The notes below the pieces were generated by a model that was not told the DNA's origin, made no database searches, and saw only the letters and a program-made list of their open reading frames with translations. From an uncultured Christensenella sp. (GTDB lineage Bacteria; Bacillota; Clostridia; Christensenellales; Pumilibacteraceae), in contig CAJUGC010000001.1 in the NCBI GenBank assembly GCA_910585955.1, forward strand, positions 62,001-126,000: a stretch of 64,000 nt of DNA. Direction: 5' to 3'. Position 1 is the stretch's first letter. Every line of letters begins with the position of its first letter. Made by a program: the position numbers and the translations under genes. Positions 29,191 to 37,685 of the stretch are shown here, piece after piece.

Positions 29191-30330
29191 TCAGCAATAT
29201 TTTTTGCCGAATTCTTTAATCTTACCCACTATCGATTCGAGGTCTTTCTGCGTCAAACTTTGATGTATGGGAATACATAAGGTATTGTCTGCGGCGTAAT
29301 CGGCGTTTGCAAACAAATTCCCCCCCCCGCGGATACCGTAGCCGGGCACTCTGTGCAAGGGAAAATATCTATAAGTAGTATAGACGTCGTTCTGCCTCAA
29401 GTATGCGGCGAGTTCGTCGCGCTTACCGTTTTTGACTTGTATATGATAAAAATAATACGACGTCGTACAATCTTTAGCGATCGGCAAAGGTAAATCCAGC
29501 CAGCTTACATCCTTCAAGTTTTCATTGTAATAATCGTGAACGGCTTTCCTTTTCTCCATGTACATCGGAAGTTTTTTAAACTGCTCGATAGCTATCGTCG
29601 CCGTAATATCGTTCATAATGGCACGGTGTCCGAAACATGAAATATCGAATTCCCACCACTTTTGCGCCACGCTGTTCTCATACCCGCTCTTCGTCTCCAA
29701 TCCGAAATACAGCCATTTCTCGGCTTTTTCTCTTATCTCGGGGTCTTTAAAATGAAGCATCGCGCCGTCTCCGCAGACCAATATCTTCATCGCGTCAAAC
29801 GACCACATTCCCATATCGCCGATCGTGCCGAGAGCCTGTCCTTTATACGTCGAACATACGCCGGCGGCGCAATCCTCTATCACTTTAAGCTTGTACTTAT
29901 CGGCAAGCTTCATGATTTCGTCCATTTCGCACGGGATACCGCCGTAATGCAACAGTAAAATCGCTTTGCTCTTTTTTGTTATCACCTTTTCGATGTCGCA
30001 AGCGCGCGCATTAAGCGTCCTGCGATCGACGTCGCAAAGCACCATTTTTGCGCCGTGCGCACACACCGCGTTACCCGCGCCGATAAAGCTGACGGTGGGC
30101 AATATAACTTCGTCGCCCGGTTCTATCCCGCACAGGTGCATGGACGAAAACAAGCCTTCACTACAACAGTTCGTGCTCAAAACCCGATCGGGAGTAGAAC
30201 CGAGGTGTTTTGCATAAAGAGCTTCGAACTCTGCCGTCCTTTTTCCGTGCCCCAACCAATTAGACGCGAAGGTCTTTTCGAGAGCGCGCAACTCTTCTTC
30301 ACCCAAAGTAGGCTGCATTACGTTAATCAT
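29191..30330 (-). CDS. DegT/DnrJ/EryC1 sugar aminotransferase with G9 tract
   Basis: A 379-residue PLP enzyme. STNCCSEGLFSSMHL near 53 binds PLP phosphate, VIEDCAAG near 155 holds the Asp, and FDAMKILVCGDGAM near 183 carries the PLP lysine. It should transaminate a keto-sugar nucleotide; dTDP-4-keto-6-deoxyglucose from RfbB is one candidate. A run of nine G (29328-29320) codes for Gly-Gly-Gly in RGGGNLF near residue 336. Loss of one G ends the frame after about 23 altered codons, gain after about 35, replacing the last 43 residues. Start overlaps LicD1 by eight bases. Confidence 0.88.
   Translation of the reverse strand: MINVMQPTLGEEELRALEKTFASNWLGHGKRTAEFEALYAKHLGSTPDRVLSTNCCSEGLFSSMHLCGIEPGDEVILPTVSFIGAGNAVCAHGAKMVLCDVDRRTLNARACDIEKVITKKSKAILLLHYGGIPCEMDEIMKLADKYKLKVIEDCAAGVCSTYKGQALGTIGDMGMWSFDAMKILVCGDGAMLHFKDPEIREKAEKWLYFGLETKSGYENSVAQKWWEFDISCFGHRAIMNDITATIAIEQFKKLPMYMEKRKAVHDYYNENLKDVSWLDLPLPIAKDCTTSYYFYHIQVKNGKRDELAAYLRQNDVYTTYRYFPLHRVPGYGIRGGGNLFANADYAADNTLCIPIHQSLTQKDLESIVGKIKEFGKKYC
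29320..29328. repeat. C9/G9 homopolymer tract inside aminotransferase gene
   Basis: Nine C on the plus strand, read as GGG GGG GGG in the coding strand of the DegT-type gene. The present length keeps the gene in frame. Confidence 0.95.
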
Positions 30331-31228
30331 TTTTTTCTCCTTTTACTATTGCAAGTAAATTTTCAAGTTCGTCGTCAAGCGCGACGTCGCAATCAAGCAA
30401 TTCCTTTTCCGACGGATACGGCACTCTTTTTTCGGGAGGCGGCAATCTCATATAATCCCCGTAGGTCTTGATAAGATAGGTCTCGTAGTTTGCCACCGCC
30501 ATAACCTTGAATGTAGAAAACGGGAGATCGATATATCCGTCCGCCAGAATATCGTTTTCCTCCACGCCGAACCTACCCAAGTAAGGCTCGATGGTATAAT
30601 ATTTGCTGTCCTCGTCAAACAATAATTTTTCTTTTGTAAATTTCGTGAATTTCTTTACATAACCCGGAGTCAAAATTTTAGACACTGTCCAAAACACGGG
30701 ATAAAAAGCGCCTAACAACACATTTCTGAAATTCTCGCGAAAAGGCTTTTCTTTTTTTACGGGAGGCAAATGAAAGGAAACGGAAGAAACCGACTTGCTC
30801 TCGAGCCTTTTGTATTCTTCTACCGTCTCCAAAGCTTGTTCGTAATCATTTCCCAAAAAGTCGATCGTAAACACGTCTATACAAAGCAGAGGGTTCGACG
30901 CTTTCTTGTCGACGACTCTCGCGTGTATCAATCCGTAATGCTTTTTCTTCTTATAAAAATGATTCGGAAAATAGCTCAAAAAATATCGTCCGTCATATTC
31001 GTCAAATGCGACTTTCAATTTTTCGAGTTCCTTATGCGTCATCGCAATATCTATATCTCCGTCCCACGGAATTATATTTTTATCGCGCACGGCGCCGAGC
31101 AAAGTCCCGTCTATGACCGTATACTTTATGCCGCTACGCCTACACATATCGTCGATAAAATACATCATCGCGAGCAACAGGTCTTGATATTCGGAAAATG
31201 TTTTCGGTTTAAATGTTTCGTCTTTCAT
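30323..31228 (-). CDS. LicD-family phosphotransferase (LicD1), linked to phosphonate genes
   Basis: A 301-residue LicD-type protein with IDGTLLGAVRDKNIIPWDGDID near 41-62, including the acidic metal-binding pattern (DGDID instead of DDDID). Its ATG overlaps the stop of phosphonopyruvate decarboxylase in ATGA, so it is made together with the phosphonate enzymes. I infer that it transfers a CMP-activated phosphonate to a sugar hydroxyl, by analogy to LicD enzymes near pntC-type genes. Acceptor unknown. Confidence 0.85.
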   Translation of the reverse strand: MKDETFKPKTFSEYQDLLLAMMYFIDDMCRRSGIKYTVIDGTLLGAVRDKNIIPWDGDIDIAMTHKELEKLKVAFDEYDGRYFLSYFPNHFYKKKKHYGLIHARVVDKKASNPLLCIDVFTIDFLGNDYEQALETVEEYKRLESKSVSSVSFHLPPVKKEKPFRENFRNVLLGAFYPVFWTVSKILTPGYVKKFTKFTKEKLLFDEDSKYYTIEPYLGRFGVEENDILADGYIDLPFSTFKVMAVANYETYLIKTYGDYMRLPPPEKRVPYPSEKELLDCDVALDDELENLLAIVKGEKND

Positions 31229-32331
31229 CTGAGTTGCTTTATAAACGATTCCTTATTTTCTATCGGTGTAGTGGTGGGTCTGCCGAGGTCGCCTCTCGAG
31301 CCCACCTCGCATTTTACTTCTATCAGGCAAAGTCCTTTCTTTCGTTTTGCTTGCTCGAGAGCGTTTTTGAGAGACGCTTCGTCATCGGCTGTGAAAATAT
31401 ATTTATAACCGCACCCTTGCGCTATCTTTTCGATATCCATGCCGCCTGCGACCGTAGGCATACCGCCGACGGTCTCGTGAGCGCAATTGTTTATTACTAT
31501 GTGCTTGAAGTTCGCGGGCGAAACGGAACCTATCACGGCCATCGCGCCCATATGCATCAACAGAGCGCCGTCTCCGTCGATACACCAAACGGTTTTATCG
31601 GGTTTGTTTATCGCCAGTCCCAAAGCTATCGAAGATGTGTGTCCCATGCTGCCCACGGTCAAAAAATCGAATCCGTGTCCCTTGCCTTGCTTTTCGCGAA
31701 TTTCGAAAAGCTCGCGAGACGCCTTGCCCGTCGTGGAAACAATCGGGTCGCTGCCCGTAATGCTTTCTATGATTTCTATAGCCGTCTCCCGCTTCATTTT
31801 GTAATCATTGCGGTATTCGACTTTTTTATCGTACGAAAGTGCGCCCTTTTTGATCACAAAAGCGAATTGTTTGCCTGCACGCAACATTTCGCTCTTCTGT
31901 TTAAGTTGCTCCTCCGCTTCATGTTCTGTCGTGTTTTTATCTATGACCATATAATCGACGCCCATTACGTCCAACAATTTAAGCGTCACTTCCCCTTGAT
32001 AGAGATGTTGCGGCTCGTCGTGCACACCGGGTTCGCCGCGCCAACCTATCACGAAAATACACGGCATGGCGTACACCTTATCGTTCATCAACGACGCAAG
32101 AGGATTTATGGCGTTGCCTTCTCCGCTGTTTTGCATATAAACAACGGGAATTTTCCCTGTAGCAAGATGATAACCTGCGGCCAGCGCCACTGCGTTGCCT
32201 TCGTTTGCCGCGATTATATGGTGCTCCGGACTGTTTGTATACCTATCGGTCAGATAATCGCAAAGCGCCCGAAGCTGAGAATCGGGAACGCCTGCGAAAA
32301 AATCAAATCTATCGAAAAATTCGGCTTTCAT
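31225..32331 (-). CDS. phosphonopyruvate decarboxylase
   Basis: Thiamine-diphosphate enzyme that turns phosphonopyruvate into phosphonoacetaldehyde, making the pathway irreversible. The 368-residue product has the early FFAGVPDSQL, ANEGNAVALAAGYHLATG (the catalytic Glu), MQNSGEGNAINPL, WRGEPGVHDEPQH, and a C-terminal TPP/Mg motif GDGALLMHMG ... NNCAHETVGG. These are all typical of the family. It lies directly after the alcohol dehydrogenase and before LicD1. Confidence 0.95.
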   Translation of the reverse strand: MKAEFFDRFDFFAGVPDSQLRALCDYLTDRYTNSPEHHIIAANEGNAVALAAGYHLATGKIPVVYMQNSGEGNAINPLASLMNDKVYAMPCIFVIGWRGEPGVHDEPQHLYQGEVTLKLLDVMGVDYMVIDKNTTEHEAEEQLKQKSEMLRAGKQFAFVIKKGALSYDKKVEYRNDYKMKRETAIEIIESITGSDPIVSTTGKASRELFEIREKQGKGHGFDFLTVGSMGHTSSIALGLAINKPDKTVWCIDGDGALLMHMGAMAVIGSVSPANFKHIVINNCAHETVGGMPTVAGGMDIEKIAQGCGYKYIFTADDEASLKNALEQAKRKKGLCLIEVKCEVGSRGDLGRPTTTPIENKESFIKQLR

Positions 32332-32338
32332 TGGAAAT

Positions 32339-33451
32339 TCACCTTGTCAAAATATTTTTATAAATTTCGTATGCGTCTTTCGGAGTAATACTTACGGGAT
32401 TATTTTTCAGCCTGACGGGATTTACGGATTCCGAAAGAACTTTCAGCTGTTCCGGAGTAGCTGTCGGAACTTCGAATTGCATATAATCCACAAATTCGTC
32501 AAACAGCACGGGCAGATCCGACACAGTACTCCCGCCCATAATTTCGGATAATTCTTCAAACACCGATTTTAAATAATTCTTGCCGCGAACATCGATACAT
32601 TTGTCGGTATTCGCAATCATATATTCGATCAAACCGCAATTCGCGAGAGCGACCGCCTGTCCGTGAGAAATCCCGAACATGGAAGTCAGCTTATAACTCA
32701 TCGCGTGTCCCGCAGTCGTCTGCGTGATATTTATGGCACGACCGGCATCGTATGCCGCAATTTGCATTTCGGCGCAAATTTTGCGATCGCCGCTTAAATA
32801 TTTTTTATAATTTTCGATAATACGGAGTATTACCGACTTCGACGTCTCTTTGCTCGAACTCGTGGAATTTATCGACCAAAAAGATTCTGCGGCATGAAAA
32901 AACGCATCACACAACGTGCTTTTTTTCTGATAAGACGGCAACGTATACAACAAAGCCGCGTCAAGCACGACAATATGAGGTACGATGCTTTCGTCACTCA
33001 CAGACTGCTTTTCTCCGTTATGGTACACAACCGAAAACCGCGTCGCTTCGCTTCCCGTCCCCGCCGTCGTCGGTACGGCAATAAGCTCTATATCGTTCGG
33101 CAATACCTTCTGCGCCAGGTAATTCTCTTTTGTATTTGCCGTCGCATAAAGCTTTATACACTTTGCCACGTCTATCGCGCTTCCGCCGCCGACTGCCATA
33201 ACGGCTTCGCAACCTTCCGTTTTGAATAATTCCACACCCTTTTCCACAGAAGAATAAAGTGGGTTGGGAACAAAATCGGAAAAACGAACAAGTCTGCACC
33301 CGCATTCTTTCTCGATTCGCATGATCTTTTCAAAAGACGAAAGTTTCTCGAAAGACGAGTCGACAACTATCATTAGCGTAGTAAACTTACGCTCCCGAAT
33401 ATACTCGTAAAGTTCGCGGTAAGAATCTTCAATGCGAATTATACGCTGCAT
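32339..33451 (-). CDS. iron-dependent alcohol dehydrogenase (phosphonoacetaldehyde reductase candidate)
   Basis: A 370-residue group III alcohol dehydrogenase. GGGSAIDVAK near 90 binds NAD(P); metal ligands are in LCDAFFHA (Asp, His), TAGHAMSY and ISHGQAV. Between PEP mutase and phosphonopyruvate decarboxylase, the expected role is reduction of phosphonoacetaldehyde to 2-hydroxyethylphosphonate, as with PhpC/FomC-type enzymes in phosphonate natural products. There is no PhnW-type aminotransferase here, so 2-aminoethylphosphonate is less likely. The ATG at 33451 shares a base with the upstream stop (TGATG). Confidence 0.9.
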   Translation of the reverse strand: MQRIIRIEDSYRELYEYIRERKFTTLMIVVDSSFEKLSSFEKIMRIEKECGCRLVRFSDFVPNPLYSSVEKGVELFKTEGCEAVMAVGGGSAIDVAKCIKLYATANTKENYLAQKVLPNDIELIAVPTTAGTGSEATRFSVVYHNGEKQSVSDESIVPHIVVLDAALLYTLPSYQKKSTLCDAFFHAAESFWSINSTSSSKETSKSVILRIIENYKKYLSGDRKICAEMQIAAYDAGRAINITQTTAGHAMSYKLTSMFGISHGQAVALANCGLIEYMIANTDKCIDVRGKNYLKSVFEELSEIMGGSTVSDLPVLFDEFVDYMQFEVPTATPEQLKVLSESVNPVRLKNNPVSITPKDAYEIYKNILTR

Positions 33452-35463
33452 CAATTATCCTCCGGGATCAAAGTAATTATTTCCTTAATCGACATACACA
33501 TATCATCGCACTCTTTCGCTCTGTGATGTTCGAGAATACATTTTGCTGCATTTTGCATTGCCGGGAAACCCGCTCGAGTAAGTTGATTCGCATATATGAC
33601 TACGTTGACGCCGCGCGCTTTAAATTCCTCTTCCGTTACGGTATTAAATGACGTCGGTACTACCACTATAGGCGTGGTTTTATCCCGACTCCTGAATTTA
33701 TCAACGAACTCGAAGATCTCGTCGGGCGATTTCTTTCTGCTGTGTATCATAACTGCGTCGGCTCCCGCTCCGACATAAGCAAACGCTCGCGTCAAAGCAT
33801 CTTCCATTCCGCGATCGAGTATAAGACTTTCTATTCGCGCGCAAATCATAAAATCATGCGTCTTTTGAGCTTTCTTTCCCGCTTTGATTTTATCGCAAAA
33901 ATGCTCCACGTCGTCTTGCGTCTGAGCGACTTCGTTCCCGAATAAAGAGTTTTTCTTCAAACCCGTCTTATCTTCTATTATTATCATTGAAACGCCCATT
34001 CGTTCCAACGAGCGTACCGTATAAACAAAGTGCTCGGTAAGTCCGCCCGTATCTCCGTCGAATATTATGGGCTTAGTCGTCACTTCCATTATGTCGTCGA
34101 TCGTTCTGAAACGCGACGTCATATCGACAAGCTCTATGTCGGGCTTTCCTTTCGCCGTCGAATCGCACAAAGAACTTAACCACATCGCATCGAACTGCCG
34201 CGCTTTTCCGTTGTCGTAAACGACGGTTTTTTCCGCAATCAAACCAGTAATTCCGCTATGAGCTTCAATTGCGGTAACGGTGCCTTTAAGCCCCAAAAGC
34301 TTTTTCAATCTCGAGCGTCTCATATCGGGCAACGACAATTCCGCGCGAGTTTGACTCTCTATCTCTTTGAACAGTTCTCTTTGAGAATACGGGAACTCTA
34401 CAAGTTGACCGCCGTACGTCCGCAAGACTTCGATCACTTCTTCTCGAACGGGCTTTTGAAAACCGTTGCACCAATCGTCGCCGTGTACGACATAATCGGG
34501 TTTGAACGCTTGTAAATTGGTCTTATAACTCAACTCGGTCTGTTCCACTACTTTATGAACAAACGACAAGTTTTCAAATAATGATTTTCGCTCGGTAAAA
34601 GGCACCAAAGGAAACCGTTTATAAGCGGCAATGGCTTCGTCCGTCAACACTCCTATTATAAGTTTTCCCAACCGAGCCGCCTTTTTCATTATAGCTATAT
34701 GTCCGCTGTGTATGACGTCACTCGAAAACGACATATATACCTTTCGATTTTCCGCTTGATGCAAGCGTTCCGCCACGGATTTCAGATCTTCGGGCGTATC
34801 GATTTCGGCGCATAACATTTCCCTCGTGTCGTAAGGCTCAATATCGCATTGCCGCGAGACCGCATTCAATGCTTCTTCGGCATATACGGTCGTTTTGCCT
34901 TTTTCGCAAAAACGCTCGATACTTTCGAGCCAAACAGCCCAATCTTTCTTATCGAGCTTGTACAACGGCTGCGCCGCCACTGCATTTTCAAAAACATTTA
35001 CGGAAACAGTCGCGATCTTTCCGTCTTCGATAACGGCTTTAAAGTCTTTTTTCGGAAGAGGCATCGAACTTGAAACAGCCATTCTGCTTCCGGAAGCCGC
35101 CGTTATGCCGTCTATCACGCCGTTTTCGAAAACAAGATCTCCGTGCATGAGAATTATATCGTCGTTTTTAAGATACTTACGAGCGAGATAAATGGAGTAA
35201 ATGTAATTTGTTTCCGCAAATTCGGGATTCTTTACAAACGTCAATTTAAGAGGAAGTCCGAGACTTTCCGCGTAATTACGCAACACCTCGTCGTGATAAC
35301 CCGTAGTTATGACCACATCGGTCACACCTATCTCGAGCATTGCGCTCAGCTGCCGCGACAAAATTGTATTTCCGACCGAAATTTCGGTCATGCATTTGGG
35401 TTGCTCGCTTGTAAGCACACCCATTCTTGTCCCCATACCGGAATTAAGAATTAAAGCTTTCAT
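33451..35463 (-). CDS. three-domain protein: LicC-like nucleotidyltransferase, cytidylyltransferase, PEP mutase
   Basis: A 670-residue fusion. Domain 1 (1-235) is a LicC/PntC-like NTP transferase with NSGMGTRM, PK at 22-23, and HGDLVFE near 107. Domain 2 (about 241-365) is a TagD-type cytidylyltransferase with the HxGH motif HSGH at 252-255, similar in place to the N-terminal domain of Fom1, which makes CMP-hydroxyethylphosphonate. Domain 3 (about 385-650) is PEP mutase: GDTGG at 470-474 and the diagnostic EDKTGLKKNS at 497-506. Together the domains would make the C-P bond and activate the final phosphonate. Both nucleotidyltransferase domains keep their key motifs. The three-part arrangement is unusual. 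Confidence 0.93.
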   Translation of the reverse strand: MKALILNSGMGTRMGVLTSEQPKCMTEISVGNTILSRQLSAMLEIGVTDVVITTGYHDEVLRNYAESLGLPLKLTFVKNPEFAETNYIYSIYLARKYLKNDDIILMHGDLVFENGVIDGITAASGSRMAVSSSMPLPKKDFKAVIEDGKIATVSVNVFENAVAAQPLYKLDKKDWAVWLESIERFCEKGKTTVYAEEALNAVSRQCDIEPYDTREMLCAEIDTPEDLKSVAERLHQAENRKVYMSFSSDVIHSGHIAIMKKAARLGKLIIGVLTDEAIAAYKRFPLVPFTERKSLFENLSFVHKVVEQTELSYKTNLQAFKPDYVVHGDDWCNGFQKPVREEVIEVLRTYGGQLVEFPYSQRELFKEIESQTRAELSLPDMRRSRLKKLLGLKGTVTAIEAHSGITGLIAEKTVVYDNGKARQFDAMWLSSLCDSTAKGKPDIELVDMTSRFRTIDDIMEVTTKPIIFDGDTGGLTEHFVYTVRSLERMGVSMIIIEDKTGLKKNSLFGNEVAQTQDDVEHFCDKIKAGKKAQKTHDFMICARIESLILDRGMEDALTRAFAYVGAGADAVMIHSRKKSPDEIFEFVDKFRSRDKTTPIVVVPTSFNTVTEEEFKARGVNVVIYANQLTRAGFPAMQNAAKCILEHHRAKECDDMCMSIKEIITLIPEDN

Positions 35464-36658
35464 TATCTTTACCTGTCTTATTTATTATGAGTTCTTCTAT
35501 CGTTTTATAGCCCTTTCTGCGATCGAAACATTCCAAAGCGCATTTTCGCGCCCCTTCTCCCATACGATGCCGCAGTTCCGAATTGTTTTTCAGTTCCTCT
35601 ATCGCGTTAGCTACATTCTCGCCGTCGCCCACATTGCAATTAAAACCCATATAGTATTTTTCCACAAGGTTTCTATATTCATAAGATTCCTGCGTATTGA
35701 TAACGGGTATGCCCGCTGCGGCATAGTCGGCGTGCTTGTTTATTATGGATTGCGCCGCGCCCTTTCTTATCGGATTTACGGCGGCCTCGCACGAAGCGAT
35801 CACTCCGCACATCTTTTCATAAGGCAAACGACCTTCGAATACGACGTTTATCTTTCTTTCTTCGGCTTCGTCCTCGAACCTCTGTCTTAAAGGGCCGTCG
35901 CCGCAAACATGAAGCGTTACGTCGTCGATTCCGCGACTTTTCAGCACCGACATTGCTTCGAATACGCACGGCAAATCATAACTGTGCCCCAATGTTCCGC
36001 AATATCCGAGCGTAAAGCCTTCATTCGAAAAATCGCAACTGTTGGCTTTGACGTTTTCGTCGAAATCGGCTATGTTCGTACCCAAATATATCGGATAGAC
36101 TCTGTCGACTTTTTTATTGACGCTTCTCGCTCGATCGCAATAGGTTTCGGAAACTCCCACAATCTCATCCGCATAAGCATAAACTTTATCGATTTTTCGT
36201 TTCATCGGATAAAATATCATGTTACTCAGCAGCGGAATGTTGAATACGAGACTAAATGCCTCCGGCCATAGATCCTGCACGTCGATTATAAACCTTATCC
36301 CGTTTTTTTTCGCATACTTCATAGAAGCATAAGCCGCATCGATAGACGGAACGGCGCAGTATAAAACATCCGGTTTTTCTATGGTGTTCAAATATTTTTT
36401 TAAATTCTTTCCGAATTTTTCATGACTCAAAAACCGTTTTACCGATACGTTCTTCTTATAGGCAGGCTCGTGAATAAGCGTGATTTTATAACCGCTTTTC
36501 TCATCGGCTTTGGTTCTGTATTGCTTGGAATCGTGAAAAAAATCAGAAGTGACCAATTCAACTTCGTCATCTGCGGATAATAAATCGGCAAGATAATTAA
36601 ATCGGTTATTATCGCCGTTAACCAGTCCGCTGAAATGCGCTACAATTAAAATTTTCAT
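35444..36658 (-). CDS. family 4 glycosyltransferase
   Basis: A 404-residue GT-B enzyme. The N-terminal half begins ILIVAHFSGLVNG; the C-terminal half has LGYCGTLGHSYDL and the EAAVNPIRKGAAQSIINKHADY donor-site region, with VINTQESYE after it, as in GT4 enzymes of the WbuB/amino-sugar transferase type. A T8 tract on the plus strand lies in the coding region near residue 115. Its end overlaps the three-domain phosphonate gene by 20 bases. Donor sugar unknown. Confidence 0.87.
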   Translation of the reverse strand: MKILIVAHFSGLVNGDNNRFNYLADLLSADDEVELVTSDFFHDSKQYRTKADEKSGYKITLIHEPAYKKNVSVKRFLSHEKFGKNLKKYLNTIEKPDVLYCAVPSIDAAYASMKYAKKNGIRFIIDVQDLWPEAFSLVFNIPLLSNMIFYPMKRKIDKVYAYADEIVGVSETYCDRARSVNKKVDRVYPIYLGTNIADFDENVKANSCDFSNEGFTLGYCGTLGHSYDLPCVFEAMSVLKSRGIDDVTLHVCGDGPLRQRFEDEAEERKINVVFEGRLPYEKMCGVIASCEAAVNPIRKGAAQSIINKHADYAAAGIPVINTQESYEYRNLVEKYYMGFNCNVGDGENVANAIEELKNNSELRHRMGEGARKCALECFDRRKGYKTIEELIINKTGKDNESFNS

Positions 36659-36695
36659 TCTAACTCCGTTATATTCATCTTATAATGCGCAAGAG

Positions 36696-37685
36696 TCAAC
36701 TTCTTTTAATAAGTAAATCGTTGTATTTCATCATATAAACGCCGCTTTCATACAATCCTATCCGCGCTTTATTTGCTCTGCCTTCAAGATTGTTTTTTAT
36801 CAACTTTATATGATTGCACCCGCATTCGTAAGCGTGCGGATAGCCTCCGCCGAAACGAGGATTTACTTCGGAAATATAATAACGACCGTCTATTTCGAAA
36901 ATATCTATATCGATCTGTCCGCAAAATCCCGCTTTCTTTACAAACCGTTCTATAACGGAAAATAGTTTGTCGTCTTTGAATGATACGGCTTTATCCGTTT
37001 CGCCCGCGCGCATAGCTATTTTTTTCTTTGTGAAAATCGAAACGACTTCTTTGGAAATAAGATCGATATATACATCCGCGCCGATTTCCTGCCCATTCAA
37101 AAATTCCTGAATCATCAAGTCGGACGAATTTTCAAATAAAATCTCTATTGTTTCGCTTTGGTGCACCTTACTTATCGCAACAGATGCGCTTCCTTTAATA
37201 GGCTTTACGAAGACAGGAAAGTTTATTTTTCCTTTCTTCAAATCATCATAAAATAAATTCTTATCGTCATAGCTTTTTGCGCAATTAAATCCGTTTGTTT
37301 CGAGCCACCGATACATTTTCATTTTATCGAGCGACATCTCGCACATTTCATAAGACGACCCTATTATTGTTACTCCCAAATCCTTAAATCTTTTTTCGTT
37401 TTTCGCAAGCAAAGAAAGTTCGGGATCAATCAATGACAACACCGCTCCGATAGATTCTTTTTCGCAGATATCATAAATTACGTCAAGATAATTTTCGGCG
37501 GAAATAGGCGGCACCAAATAATATTTGTCCGCTTCGTAAATTGCCGGAGCAAGCTCGCTCATATCGGTCGCAATAACCTTACCGACCGACTTAAACTCCT
37601 CCTTGAAATATCTTACTATTTTATTGCGTGTTCCGACACTCAATAATAATACGTTCGTTTTTTGTTCTGATTTATATGTTTTCAT
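36696..37685 (-). CDS. ATP-grasp ligase
   Basis: A 329-residue carbamoyl-phosphate-synthase-like ATP-grasp protein. FPVFVKPIKGSASVAISKV near 165 is the ATP-binding loop, and DIDIFEIDGRYYISEVNPRFGGGYP near 258-282 gives the acidic metal-binding residues and the ENP-type motif. Such enzymes join a carboxylate to an amine through an acyl phosphate. The start overlaps the stop of the decarboxylase fusion in ATGA. Together they could produce an amine and join it to a carboxylated sugar or to an amino sugar; this is inference. Confidence 0.83.
   Translation of the reverse strand: MKTYKSEQKTNVLLLSVGTRNKIVRYFKEEFKSVGKVIATDMSELAPAIYEADKYYLVPPISAENYLDVIYDICEKESIGAVLSLIDPELSLLAKNEKRFKDLGVTIIGSSYEMCEMSLDKMKMYRWLETNGFNCAKSYDDKNLFYDDLKKGKINFPVFVKPIKGSASVAISKVHQSETIEILFENSSDLMIQEFLNGQEIGADVYIDLISKEVVSIFTKKKIAMRAGETDKAVSFKDDKLFSVIERFVKKAGFCGQIDIDIFEIDGRYYISEVNPRFGGGYPHAYECGCNHIKLIKNNLEGRANKARIGLYESGVYMMKYNDLLIKRS

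Noticed and set aside
29191..30330. DegT enzyme as phosphonoacetaldehyde aminotransferase
   Set aside because: Known enzymes for that step are class V (PhnW-type); this one has sugar-aminotransferase motifs and sits before an acetyltransferase.
36306..36313. T8 tract in the GT4 gene (similar T8 tracts at 17675 and 40053)
   Set aside because: Runs of eight A or T are common in such sequence and are weak evidence for phase variation, unlike the G9 tracts.
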